Positions 21,593-33,900 of a stretch of DNA of 64,000 nt are shown in pieces. The stretch's first letter is position 1; the number at the start of each line of letters is the position of its first letter. The notes below the pieces were generated by a model, which was not told the DNA's origin, searched no databases, and worked only from the letters and a program-made list of their open reading frames with translations. The stretch is from Pterobdella sp. o SKG-2022 (Eukaryota; Annelida; Clitellata; Hirudinida; Piscicolidae): assembly GCA_964035795.1 (NCBI GenBank), contig OZ038321.1:8759446-8823445 (forward strand), in the 5' to 3' direction. The position numbers were made by a program, and so were the translations under genes.

Positions 21593-22675
21593 TATTTAAA
21601 ATCAAATACTTCAGTTAATTATATCTTTTTAGCTCATCGATGATTTTTGGCTTTCTCTTACTTGTGCCCTTTCATGCCCATGATGTAATGTGTTAGGTAT
21701 TTGAATCCCCACCTACTTCTGCCTCTCTCGTTTCTATTTGTCTTCTAACATGCATCTTCTGAAAATAAATCTCCGCTTTTTCAAGCCAAATGTTCAAAGA
21801 TTTTTTTTTATTAAGTTGCTCACACAAATTTTTTTTTCTTCATTAATCTGTCCATTTCTTTAACTGACTTTTGACATCACCTTTGTTGTGAACGACTTCA
21901 GACCATAAAGTGGTACTTCTAAGGGTGTTTGTTGAAATGAAAGCTTGTCTGTATGTGCTTTTAAACCATTTCCCAACACTCAAAATTTATGGCAGAGTGG
22001 AAATCATTTATTTCCGATATTTTTGAATACTTGTGTAATAAAAGAATTATAAATTTTATCATTCATCATCACGTTATGTATCTTTTGGTTAATTAATTAT
22101 TCATTTTTGCGTAGCCTGCTTTCGAGTAGAAGTCATTTACATGAAAAAACACTAATTTTATAGTACGATAAACTTATTTCCCAATTAATTTTTTTCCGTA
22201 ATTAGCAATAAACTTTTTTAATTCTCTTTTTTTACATAGTTAATCACACCAAGTGCAGACCAATGAAACCATTGCGTAACAACATCCCATACACTGACAA
22301 TTTTTAGATAATAAATTAACTAAGTAGCTGATATTTAACACATTTGTCACGTGCTAAACCGGATATTAGTATAACCGTGACGTCACTACTAATAAAGATC
22401 ATAATTAGTGCAAGGTTACAAAAATGACGTTATTGTTTCTACCATTGATATCATTATTATTAATGTTATCTAGATTAACAAAATCCTTAGAATAGTAAAC
22501 AAAAAAAGTAAAAATGGGAAATTCAAACGCTAGCTCACTACAAAAACTAAATAAATCATGTGATGATCTGAAAACATAACTTTTCAGAGACATCGTATGT
22601 TTTTTCATACTATTTTTCAACAAAAAAATCAAAGGTGAAGAATTTTCCGATATAAACATTTAAAAAAAAAGTTTA

Positions 22676-22750
22676 GCTTACGTTAGCTAACGTTTTATAA
22701 GGCTAAACTTATCGAAAATAAAAACTTTTGATTCTTAATAAATTTATCAA
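22676..22750. repeat. Palindromic dispersed repeat (copy 1)
   Basis: ACGTTAGCTAACGT is a perfect palindrome, enclosed by GTTTAGC and GCTAAAC arms. The following ATAAGGCTAAACTTATCGAA and CTTTTG text recurs at 40.2 kb with changes, so this is a dispersed repeat. Confidence 0.4.
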
Positions 22751-23053
22751 AAATTTTTTAAATTTGATGTTTTTTCGTTGAAAAATACATAATTCAGTAT
22801 TAAAATAAAATGATCTACTAACAAATTACTGAAAAAAATAAAATCTTTTTAATATGAAAAAAAATTACTGGAAAGTGAAACCCAAAAATGAACACCACAT
22901 AAACAAAAACACTTGAGACAAATGAACAAAACTGGTCTTCTATTCACTACCAAACTAGAATGCGGAAGCAGTAAAAAACAATGGTAAGGTGCACACTGTA
23001 CAAGCTATGGAACTCAAGCATCTCGAAAACATAAAAACATAAAAATCATTTGG

Positions 23054-23296
23054 CTAAAGCATCATGCCTTCTGGTTGCAGCACGTGGACAATAGGTGAAG
23101 AAATGGTCAGATCGGTGGATAGTTTTAACCGGAAAATGTTTCTGTATGCATGAAAGAATTTTTCGGTTAAACCTTTTAAAAACTGAAATTTCATATGCCC
23201 TGGTTGAATCAGTCTTTTGACGCTGGCAAATGTTAAGCCATGTTCTATGTAGATGACCTTGCTCCTGTCAAACAAAACTCCCATGCAATTCCTCAC
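23054..23296 (-). CDS. Unidentified ORF or exon
   Basis: An 80-codon minus-strand frame whose base composition is less A+T-rich than its surroundings. It includes VIYIEHGLTFASVKRL, IQPGHMKFQFLKGLTEK and IVHVLQPEGMML. I do not recognise a family. It could be a real exon or an old retroelement or processed copy. Confidence 0.3.
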   Translation of the reverse strand: MRNCMGVLFDRSKVIYIEHGLTFASVKRLIQPGHMKFQFLKGLTEKFFHAYRNIFRLKLSTDLTISSPIVHVLQPEGMML

Positions 23297-24884
23297 AACA
23301 AAAAAGTCAAAGCGTAGAAGGTCTGACTCATAATTATCGGAAATAACTCAAATAAAACACTAACTAAACATTGAAAAAGCAAAATTGTTGATAAACAGGG
23401 ATCTAGAGAAAGTAGAAGAAAGCCGAACATAGGCTAAAGAAGAACGTGGAATCTGAATGAAAAATTTTGAAAAAAACTTCCGTTTTATCATCTTGAATTT
23501 TTGCCTGATTTTTAAATTTTTTTTGTAACTTTTATGAGTAAATATTTTTAAAAATTCAATTTAAAAGTTGAACTTCGAAAAAGAGCAAAAAATTAAAACT
23601 AAACAATAAAAATCATCATCATCACCATAATCATCATTTATAATATGAGCAATTTAAAAATTATTTAAAACCCGAAAATCTTCTAACTTTTCTAATGATG
23701 TTGCACTGAAGTAAGGGAATATATACATAGAAATAATGAAACTTCCATTGAAGTAATTAAACTTTTTAATTGTATCAGCCTCAGTTCCATTCTTCAAGCC
23801 TTTTTCTCATTTGAAATTCAAAAACCTTAAGTAGTCTCAAATTATATTATTGTTTTCGTGTATTTTTTTTAACTTGCTTTCAACTTCTAAAATGAGATTT
23901 TTTTAGACTTATCGTTTCCAAAAAATAGTTATACATAAGTTCAATTCATCATGAAACTTTTAATTTTTTTCCATGTTTGAAGACATACTACATATATGTA
24001 CTTCTTAATCTAAATATTTTCTAAGTTACTAGTATTATACATTCGTTTTTTCATATTTTTATTTTTTGTTATTATCACTACCTAGTTTGGTCAACAGCAA
24101 TATCATCAACATCTACCCATATAGATGGCAACTTAAGGAGTTATGATGCAAAGTAATAACAATGACGATATAAAATTATTTTTTGGCACTTTTAATTAAA
24201 CTACAGCACAGCTTTTTGTACCTTAATTTTATGAAGCTTCTTGCTTGTCAACCTTATGTTATCAAATATTGTATAAAAAGAATAACAAATGGCATAAAAA
24301 TAAATAATATAGATTAAAAAAAAAGTATCGACAATGCAAAATTTGACAAGACCTGACAATAAAAATACTCAATCAAATTCAATAAAAATAATACTACGAA
24401 TTTTTGAAAATTTCCACTGATACTAGTGGTAATAATACTAATCTAAATAGAATAGCGCTATGCTAAGGCGTCAAAAGGCACCAACTTAGCCCCCTCGGGC
24501 CTGCTACCTGGTAAGGTTTCTACCCTTTTAAGCTGCCAGTTTTTAAAAACTTTTTTGATTTTTATAACTGAGTTTTCTAACTTGTACTTTTCAAGACAAC
24601 TCATATTTTTAAGAGCTTCCTACATGTTGTTTTATAAGTCTGCTCTCATTACGTTAACTTCTGAAAACAAGCTTTTTTGGTGATAAAAGCTTAACACCTG
24701 TTAATTAGATAATTATTTTTTTCATCTAAGGACAAACACGAGTTTTTGAACAGGTTATAACTAAAAAAAAGCAACTCTACAACTAATTATAACGGTAATC
24801 AAAATAAAAAATAATGATAATAAACAAAAAGTATTCATATAAAAATATTACATAAAATCGATAATTTCACAAAAAACAACAGAA

Positions 24885-24951
24885 ATGCCCGTTGAATCCT
24901 CTCTTCCCCGCACCAAGAGTCCCCTGGTGACCCTGCTGCAGAAGAGGAGAG
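24885..24951 (+). CDS. SORBS-like exon 1
   Basis: ATG in an ACAGAAATG context opens MPVESSLPRTKSPLVTLL followed by QKRR and a GTAAGA donor (phase 1). The block stands out as G+C-richer than its surroundings. No in-frame stop lies within the 40 bases upstream, so an internal exon is also possible. Confidence 0.6.
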
Positions 24952-27900
24952 GTAAGAGAGATTGTAGGGGTGGGGGTTGCCTTTTTGTTGAAGATGGACA
25001 TTGATTTTGAGATTCAGTAGTTTATTTAGATTTTATACTCAGTAATTAAAAGTTTTTTATGAATAATAATTGTGGCAGTGGTTTTTAAAAGTATGAATCG
25101 TTATTTTTGTTCGTAGTTTTCACAGTAGCTGTCCATTTCATAGTTTTGAGTACACTAATATCAAAATTAGAAATAAAATTAGACACAATGAATTAAAATT
25201 TTTATATTTAAAAAGCGGTTGGTACCATTGTGTTTCGATTTTAATATATTGTTTATCGGCTAATAATTAATAACATTGATAGTAATAGTATTATAAAGAA
25301 AACAATACTTTATAGGAAGTTATTAAGTATAATTATATAAGCATCGATCTGTTTTGGTGAGCTTTGATCGACGATTAATAACTTCTACTCAAACTTTGAT
25401 GAAGCGAATCTTCAAAAAGATTTTCTTAATCCGAAATAAAATGAAAAATTAATGACCAGTATGTATTTTAATTATAAAACGTACGATTTACATGAAAACG
25501 CTAGACTGTTAACTGAAATCTTCGTACATTCAGTGTTCAATAATTTTATAAAAAAAATATTAGCTTTTTAGTTCTTTTATTTGATTAAAAATGACTCAAA
25601 AATAATCAATTGAAGTTATTTCATAGTCGAAAGAAACCTCTCAATTCATTTTTGATTGTTAAATAAAGTTTAAAAAATATGGTTACTGAAAACAAAGTTA
25701 TATAACCCAATAGTTTTAGTTAGTTTAATATAATCTATTTTTATGCTCAAAGAACACTAAACCTTTGTCCAAATGTACCAATTGTCCAACTAATCAAGCA
25801 CATAAAACAACAAGCAAAAACTTAGTTAATGCTTTAAGCGTACAGCATTTAATTATTTTCTATCATCAAACTGTGAATCATTTTAATTTATTTTATAACA
25901 AACATTTAGATTTATTATTCTTTAATATATAACACACATTCAATGCAAAATTAATAGAGATAAAATGAAGATAAGACGACTATGCGGTGCTAGATATAAG
26001 ACAATCTATGTTTTTAACACCATCCCGTGATTGAACGATAAAATTTTGTTTATTTATTTCAGGCATTTATTATAAATTATCATTATTAATAATTTATTTT
26101 GATAATTTTCTTATATTTGGTATTATAGTTGTTTATACTGCGAGCCTACTGAAATTAAGTTAATTAAAATTTAATATTATCTACTTACAACTTAGTTGAA
26201 TCTATATAAAGAATTGATGAATTTACAAGCAAAAATTCAACTTTAAACAACCATTAATGCAAGCTAACAAAACCAAACCACTCTTCAACAACACTCTACA
26301 GAAACCCCCAAAACTGAGCAAGAACTTCCTAAGTTGACCTTTGACTACAGCTTGAACTCAACACCAACTAAATACAAGCCAACTGAACAAGCTTCCCATA
26401 GGCCTGAAAAACTTCAAATCAATGAAAAATTCAACTATAACAACACCCGTCTGACACCCAGCTTTTATTCTATGGATAAAATCAGAGAAAAGATCGTTAG
26501 CAATAATGTCAAAGCAAGGTATGGTTCTGTAGAAATTTGATTTGAAAAGATGAGTACAATAACTTATCCTCTTTGAATCTTTAGTTATCAAGATTGAATA
26601 ATTTCAAATAAACATAGAAAATATTTTAGTAAAAAGTTTCAATATTTAGCTTTTGAAATGAACATTTTCTGAATCTATAAATGATTTAAATTGATTATTT
26701 AAGCCTTCAATTCATACTTTGAATTGAAACTTAAAATTCTATTCAATAATTCAGAACTTTTTTTAAAAAACTATCTACAAAAGAAACACGGAGTATTTAT
26801 TAAACAAAGCACACGAAGCTTTTCGTAAAAAACCTTAAATCTTAAGTGATGATCCGTCTTTACATGTGTAACATTATCAATAACATGAACCATCTGAATA
26901 AAATAATCATGATAAACTCAATTTATCGAGAATTAAAATACCTCAAATCAAACACTACGGGAAGCGAGAAAAGCACTGTGTGGGTCAGTTGTAAGTGCTT
27001 GAAGTGATTTGAATTAAACTATTCAGTTTTGAATAACTTAAATTTTATTTTTTTGAAAAAGCATTATAGAACAATATTTAATAATTATACATAGCACTTA
27101 TAGCGTGTTTTATTGATTATTTTTAAAAATGTTTACAAATATTTTTTGTGATTACCATAAGCATGTAAACTTTGTTATATCAGTTGAAATTGAAACTTGG
27201 TCATAAAAACTTCAACCTCTCATTAAAACTTTTTAAATGTGACATCCACTGTTAACTGAAATATAAATAAAACAGTATATATCAATTTATTTGTACTGAA
27301 GTTGATAAGGACCCTAAAAGATTCCATTCCAAAATATGTAAAAAAAATGTCTATAAACATTGAAAATAGGTTTTTTATTTGAAATAAGTTCTTTAAAAAT
27401 CCAAATCAAAAGATAGTTTGCAAAGCAAATAAAGTAAAAGATACAAGCTGAAAAGCACATAATTAAATGAAATATAACACCTTCAAAGAGATTATTCAAT
27501 AAATCGATTCAATAATTTATGATAATCGTTTGAAGCTCATGGTTATGAGTCCATATTCTGCTCATTATGTATTATACAACATAACGCTGATTTATCATCA
27601 TATAATTGACTCTTTGTATACTTATATAGTTTTTTACAAGTTTCTGAATTTAAAATTAGGAGATATATAGACTCATAAGATGTTTAAAAACACTTTTATA
27701 TTGCTTTACTCATGTTCACGTAGTTTGAAATTTTATCACATGCTATGTAAATTATTCAATTTCCAATTAAATTAAATAATTTTCTTGATCAATGTTTTTG
27801 TTCAAATATTTAATATTAGAAATAAATCAGATTAAAAGTTAAAAATTTGACACATTGATGTTTGTTTCATTGTGTTTTAAAAGATTTGCATAAATTTCAT

Positions 27901-30900
27901 CTTGGATCTCATCTAATCATTTTTTTTCAATCTTTTAAAACAAAAAAAAACATTCAAAATTAAATCTGAAGAGCCTGGAATTATAGAACTTGAATTTTTC
28001 TCTATTTTACGCTAGATTAAATGACAACGTTATTTTTACATTTTATTTGACATCTGAGCTAAACATCTCATATATAGAATTGTTTTAGTTTTATTTATTT
28101 TTCTGACAATCCAGAACACCAACACCTCCGGACGCCAAACACACCATAGATCGGTACCACAGCTCACCAGGTCATATTGAATTCTACGAGCCTGAGGCTT
28201 CTTCATTATCCCCTAAAGATCAGGTAGTGTATGGTGGTGCAATGTGGCTGAATAATTAATGGAATATAATGTGAGATGGTAAGTGAATAAAGAAAATGAA
28301 GCTTGAGCTCGTGTATATTGTAGGTGAATTATTGGTATTAAGTGGGTAGAAAAGCGATATGTAAATTGGTGTTAGAATGTATAATGAAGGTTATAAAATT
28401 GAAAGCTTTATTGTGTTGGTGATGAAGTGGGACAGGCATAGTAATAGTTTTGACAAAATAATGATGAAATTTAGAAGTCATCGAAATCTCAGAAATATTA
28501 TACAAACTCCGTGTTCAAACTTTCTATGTATTTAACAACGCGGTATCTCTAATAAGAATAAGTACCTGACAAAGGACTTTCAATATAAATGATAATGGTA
28601 AGAAGAATATACTAATCATAAAACATTGAAATATGTTGAAGTGTCTCTTTAGTTTTAAAGAGTTTTATTTTAGTGTCTTTTCAAGTTGCTTCTTGTATTG
28701 TGACCACATTTTTGAACACTAATAGTTTTTATTGACATGCTTGAAAGTAATACACTCTTAGCAAAAATAATCGTACTTTTTATTAAAAACTTTTAATTTT
28801 CAAAAACTTTGTCATTTCACTTTGGATCATTCTGATTCTTTCATTAGTTAACTTGTTTCTCAACAATCGTGATAATAATACCGGGTGAAAAGTAGAAGTT
28901 TGTTTCAAATTATACTATTTAATAATGTATTAATCCTTCTAGAACTCCCCACACCTGCCTCAATTGGCAAAACCAGGAGATCTGTGCCGATAGTAAGAGT
29001 TCATGATATGTTTGAGTTTATTAGGAAAAAACTTAATTAAAAAACATTCTGTTTTTAATTATTATCGCTATAAATATTATTATTCATCAAAAATTTTTAA
29101 AAATTTGTAGGTAGTATCTTATTCTAACTATAGTAAATTTTGAAAAAATTATTCGCGAAAAATATTTTCAATTATTTGAAATTAAATTTTTCTAAAATAG
29201 TAAGTCACATCCCATTTGTCAATATTTCAGATTACATTGAATACGGTTCTTATTCGTATATCATAACAGCTACTTACATCTAAACACATACGTTCACTTT
29301 AAATATTCTTCTATATACATTATATATACCATCATAATTTTTTACCACACATTTTGTCAAAGTTTTATTTTTCAGTTATTGTATACAGAGTTTAAATTAC
29401 TCATGTTATTCATTATTTTATACTCTAACCCATTTAGGGGTTTTAAATAAATTCCATTACAATACTCTGCATCCTAAATACAACTACCAGTATCGTCAGT
29501 CCCCCGAGCAAACGGTACACCATAACTAAATCTAAGGATGCATCTTACACTTCACCCACACCACCGCGCCGTCCTCCCACACCACACGGGTTGTACATGC
29601 ACGTTCAGAAGGGGGGAGAAGTTCCTATCGAAGGCCTGTATTGCCCACCCTTCCTTAAACCGGGTCTGTGCGTCTTCACATAGGTTTTAAGGGTTTTGAG
29701 TTGATGTTAAAAGACTTCAATTTTTCATATCAAATTGGGTAATTTTTGAAAAATTTGATTTTTTTCAGTAATGAAAAATTTCAACTTCAAAAATTACTAT
29801 TACATATTATATAGATTATCTTACAAAGATTTTTTTTTGAAAAGTTCATCTTTATCATTCAACAGTTAATTTTGGTATGATAATAAGGCTTAACTCATCT
29901 CAAATTGTAGCTTCGTTGTTTAAAAATATAGGCATCGATATACCTCTCGAGAAAATTTTGTTGGTAATTTGTATCATATCAAAACTTACATCTGATTCTA
30001 ATGATTATACGAATTTTTTTATTAAAGAAACCAATCTTGCAGATATAAGCATATCAACGAGGAAGAGTCGATTAGACAAGGATATTTTAAACAAAAATTC
30101 AAAAACCCCGAACAAAATCTACACCACTCCTTGCTTGCCAGTCCCTGCGAACACCAGTATTGAACGTAGTGAAAGTCTTAATGATAATAATGTGTCTCTG
30201 TGTGAACTACTGGCTACGAGCAGGCTCAGTTGCAAGGATAGGAGGAACAGGGATGAAATCAATAGAGCTAGAAAACTTCAAATGGTAATTGAAAAATTAT
30301 ATTTACTTATTTTACAATTGAAACGAAAAAGATTTCAAAAAAATATTATTAAGCATATGAATTTATCAAATTAAATTCATCGGTTTTCTATTTTTCATGG
30401 AAAACAAAGATTTGCTAAGCTTGAAAGTTTTATTTCGAGATTATAAGCAAATTAAAAACCTGAAGTGTTTAACTTGATTAATTAATTGTTTAAGACCCGA
30501 ATGCATTGTATTGCACAACCATAAATTTTGATAAGTTCAAACCTATCATAAAACATTCATATAGTTTTAAAAAATTGATTTCTTATATTTATGAGACGTT
30601 TCATTCTTTTTTTATTTTTAGGACTTGTATATGAAATCTGCAAAAATGAAGAAAAAACTGGAAGAGCAAAAAGAAAATGAAGGACGAAGGCATTGTGATT
30701 TTTCGTTCAGGTAGGTCATCACGTGGCCCATGAAGGGTTTTTGATATCATCTTCATTTTGTTTAACATGGTGCTTTTTTATGCCTAGAGTTCAAGTAAAT
30801 ATCTCCAATGTACTTGATAACAACAATTATTAATGATGTATTTATTGTGTATTAAGGTTAACTAAATTATTCGAAGATTTTGACACTTCATTCAAATTTG

Positions 30901-33900
30901 CAAACTTATATTTATATTGTACAGTGTAAAAAATTTTTCCATTACTTCTATTACTAGTTTTCAAAAAAAACTTTTTTTAAAATTCTTTTTCACTTCTACA
31001 GTCCTTCGTGCAAGTCTCCGGTGAGTCTGGACAGATATGACCTAGAAGATGACTGTACTCCGTCACCATCACCCTCATTCCAACCAGCTTACAAGGCCAG
31101 GGCTCTGTATGACTTTAATGCTAAAAACTCGAAGTGAGGGTTTTAGAGATATTTTTAAATGCCTATTTAACTAAAGACAGTTTTATTCTGATTTTTATAA
31201 AAAATTTTAAAAGTTCATATTTTTAGATAAATGAGTATAGTGGATATTTTTCCATTAAGTTATAATTTTGTATGGTATTTTCTATCACTAACTCACCATC
31301 ATCAAACCACTACCATCCTTTACTGCATTGCCATCATAATAATCTTTCAATTTTTTGATTACTCGACTAAACCATGGTTTCTATTTAGAGAGTTGAATTT
31401 GAAACGAGATGACGTGGTGTATGTGTGGGGAGTGGTGGATGAGAACTGGATGAAAGGGGAGCACCATGGCAGTTTGGGCATCTTTCCATCATCCTATGTG
31501 CAGGTTGAGTGGTCACATTTTGACGATTTTTTTTAAAACCCAATCAAAAAAGTTAAAAACGAAGTTATCTTATTTATCTGATATAAAAAGTTTAAAAGTT
31601 CCATGTATAAAAAATATTGCTACTAAAGATATTAAAACCTGTTATATACTAACTGGTAAATGTCAAAATGCTTTTAATAAGTATAGCTTTGAGTAACTAA
31701 TACACATGAGGATAACGATACGTTTTAACGAAGACAATAATATGAAAAAGAATATAAATAATCATAAATATAGACCATAATATATAATAACAACAATAAT
31801 GATGACTGTAACAATAAATAAAAATACACAAGCTTCAAGCTTAACAGATGATCAAACCTTATCTTATCAGAACTCACATAGTTCAGTATTTTATTATAAT
31901 TTTGAATGATAAATGCACTTTTTCAGTCATAAAACTCTGTTTAATGTGTTTTTAAACAAAATTAACATGAAATCTGCGTCTGATGAAAATAAAAAGTAGT
32001 TAGTCTTTTTGCCAATTATATATTTAATTTGAAACACATCTTATTTTTGAGAATATTCATTCGAAAACACTGAAACTTCGGAATGTTAATGATTAATTGG
32101 AAGAAAATTAATAATCAAGGAGTTGAAAAAACTTGGCATTCATAAGTGAATAAAGATTAACCTCCTACTTAAACAACAATTCGCTTATGGCTATGATTAT
32201 AGGAAGCTTAACTCGAAGAAACTCTCAGGCATAAGGTTCATACGCTCACTCATCGGAACTCAAGGTTGTGAGTGGACAAGCATAAAGAAATCAGAAGATT
32301 AGGATGTTAGTGCAACAATCAGCTAACGAAAAATTATAAAACACTCTGTAAGATAAATAGATGGCAGCTTCTCTTCATTTTAATTTGTCTCTTGGGTGTC
32401 GTTAAGAAAGGGGTAACACTGTATGAAAAATAGAGAAAACAAAAAACCAGTTATTGTCATTTCTTGATTAAAATAAAAAGTTTTTGTAAGGTTAATGGAA
32501 GCAAAATTATATTGAATTTCAACTATATTTTATTAGTCTTCTAGAATGTTTTTCCTTTCACAACACACAACATTAAGTTATTCTCAAATCATCATCCAAA
32601 CGACCGAGAGTATCCGTGTTAAAAGGGTTTTTCAAAACTAAAATATAAAGCTGAGAAAACAGAATTTTTTAGTGTTATTTAAGAAAAAATTAACGTCTTT
32701 TTAAAGTAAATTACTAAGTTTTATAAAGATTTTAAACGCTCTAAACACCATTTTATCGAAAGAGAAAAATTCAAAAATAATAAACTATGATTAATTATAA
32801 AACAAAACAGATATATGAATCTTTCGGTATTCCAAACTCGCCATCATTCCACCACTTGTATTGCCTCCTGTACAACTTTCGAGCCAAAACCAACAAAGAA
32901 ATATCTGCTAAAAAGGTCCAATTAGTTTTTTTTTTTATTTAAGTTTTGATTTTATTTTTATAATAATTTTTTTTCGTTTTTTTATTTTTTATTTACACTT
33001 ATTTAAGTTTTTTTAAATTCATTTAAAAGACATTTGAAAATGTCAAATAAAACGATATATGCATTTTTAAATTTGTGTTCATTAGGAGATTCATTCATAA
33101 CACAAGTCTCACTTTGAAATATAAAAAAAGATTTTTTTTGAAAAAAGTTATGTAAAAAATAGACCTTATAATGAATCAAGTGACACTTTAATAACAAACC
33201 AATTATAATTTATTCAACTAGAAAAACCAAAAAGGATATTACACCCAAAAAACTGTTTATGTCGGAATTTTTCAAATTTATTGATTCGTTTAGTTTATTC
33301 GATATGACAAGTTATATTTTAATTATTTCCCCTTTTTATATTATCCTCGCTTAGACATAAATCATTATTGCTAGAACGATACTAAATGAGGCAAAAATGA
33401 AACAACTTGATCACTACTAACCAAGAAAATATTTTTACATGTATCGTTAGAGCACAGTTTCTTTAGCGCTTGTGAATATTTCTTGATATAGATCTTTGTT
33501 TATTTTTTTCGGCCAAAATACACCAATGACTCTGCAGAGAAGACGCCAATAAAATGAGTCAAGTCGATCTTCAGTAGTTTTTGTCAAGGCCAATGTACCA
33601 CAGTTAAAGAGGAGTATTGGCGTATGATTTTACCCTGGTAGTCTTCAGTTGATGAGAATTTAGAAATCCTTTTATTGAAGAACTCCAACATACCATAAAC
33701 ATACAGCCCAGAAAAAATATCTTAATTCTAATTGGTGATTTCAACTTCAAATTATGAAATAAAAAAGCAATTCAAAAGGTTGTTATGGTTGAGAAATACG
33801 GAACAGTAATGGCACCTTCCTCAACAAACTTTTATTAGAAGATCTTCTTATTGCTAAAAACAAATGCTTTAAACACAAGGCTTAACACATTACAACTTGG

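Larger units (their letters stand above)
13875..24884. other. Gene-poor interval of about 11 kb
   Basis: No gene recognised. It contains a LINE endonuclease remnant (15290-15560), a pyrimidine-rich plus strand from about 15540 to 16370, a family A SINE (21425-21590), a palindromic repeat near 22.7 kb and an unidentified minus-strand ORF at 23.05-23.30 kb. The rest is unannotated A+T-rich DNA. Confidence 0.5.

Noticed and set aside
23610..23640. Short ATC-rich run taken for a CRISPR-like or tandem array
   Set aside because: Only a brief imperfect triplet repeat; no spacer structure, and this is animal DNA.
32205..32265. Candidate missing SORBS-like exon
   Set aside because: Open with splice-like borders but in the wrong entry phase and with no ALYDF or RT-loop pattern.
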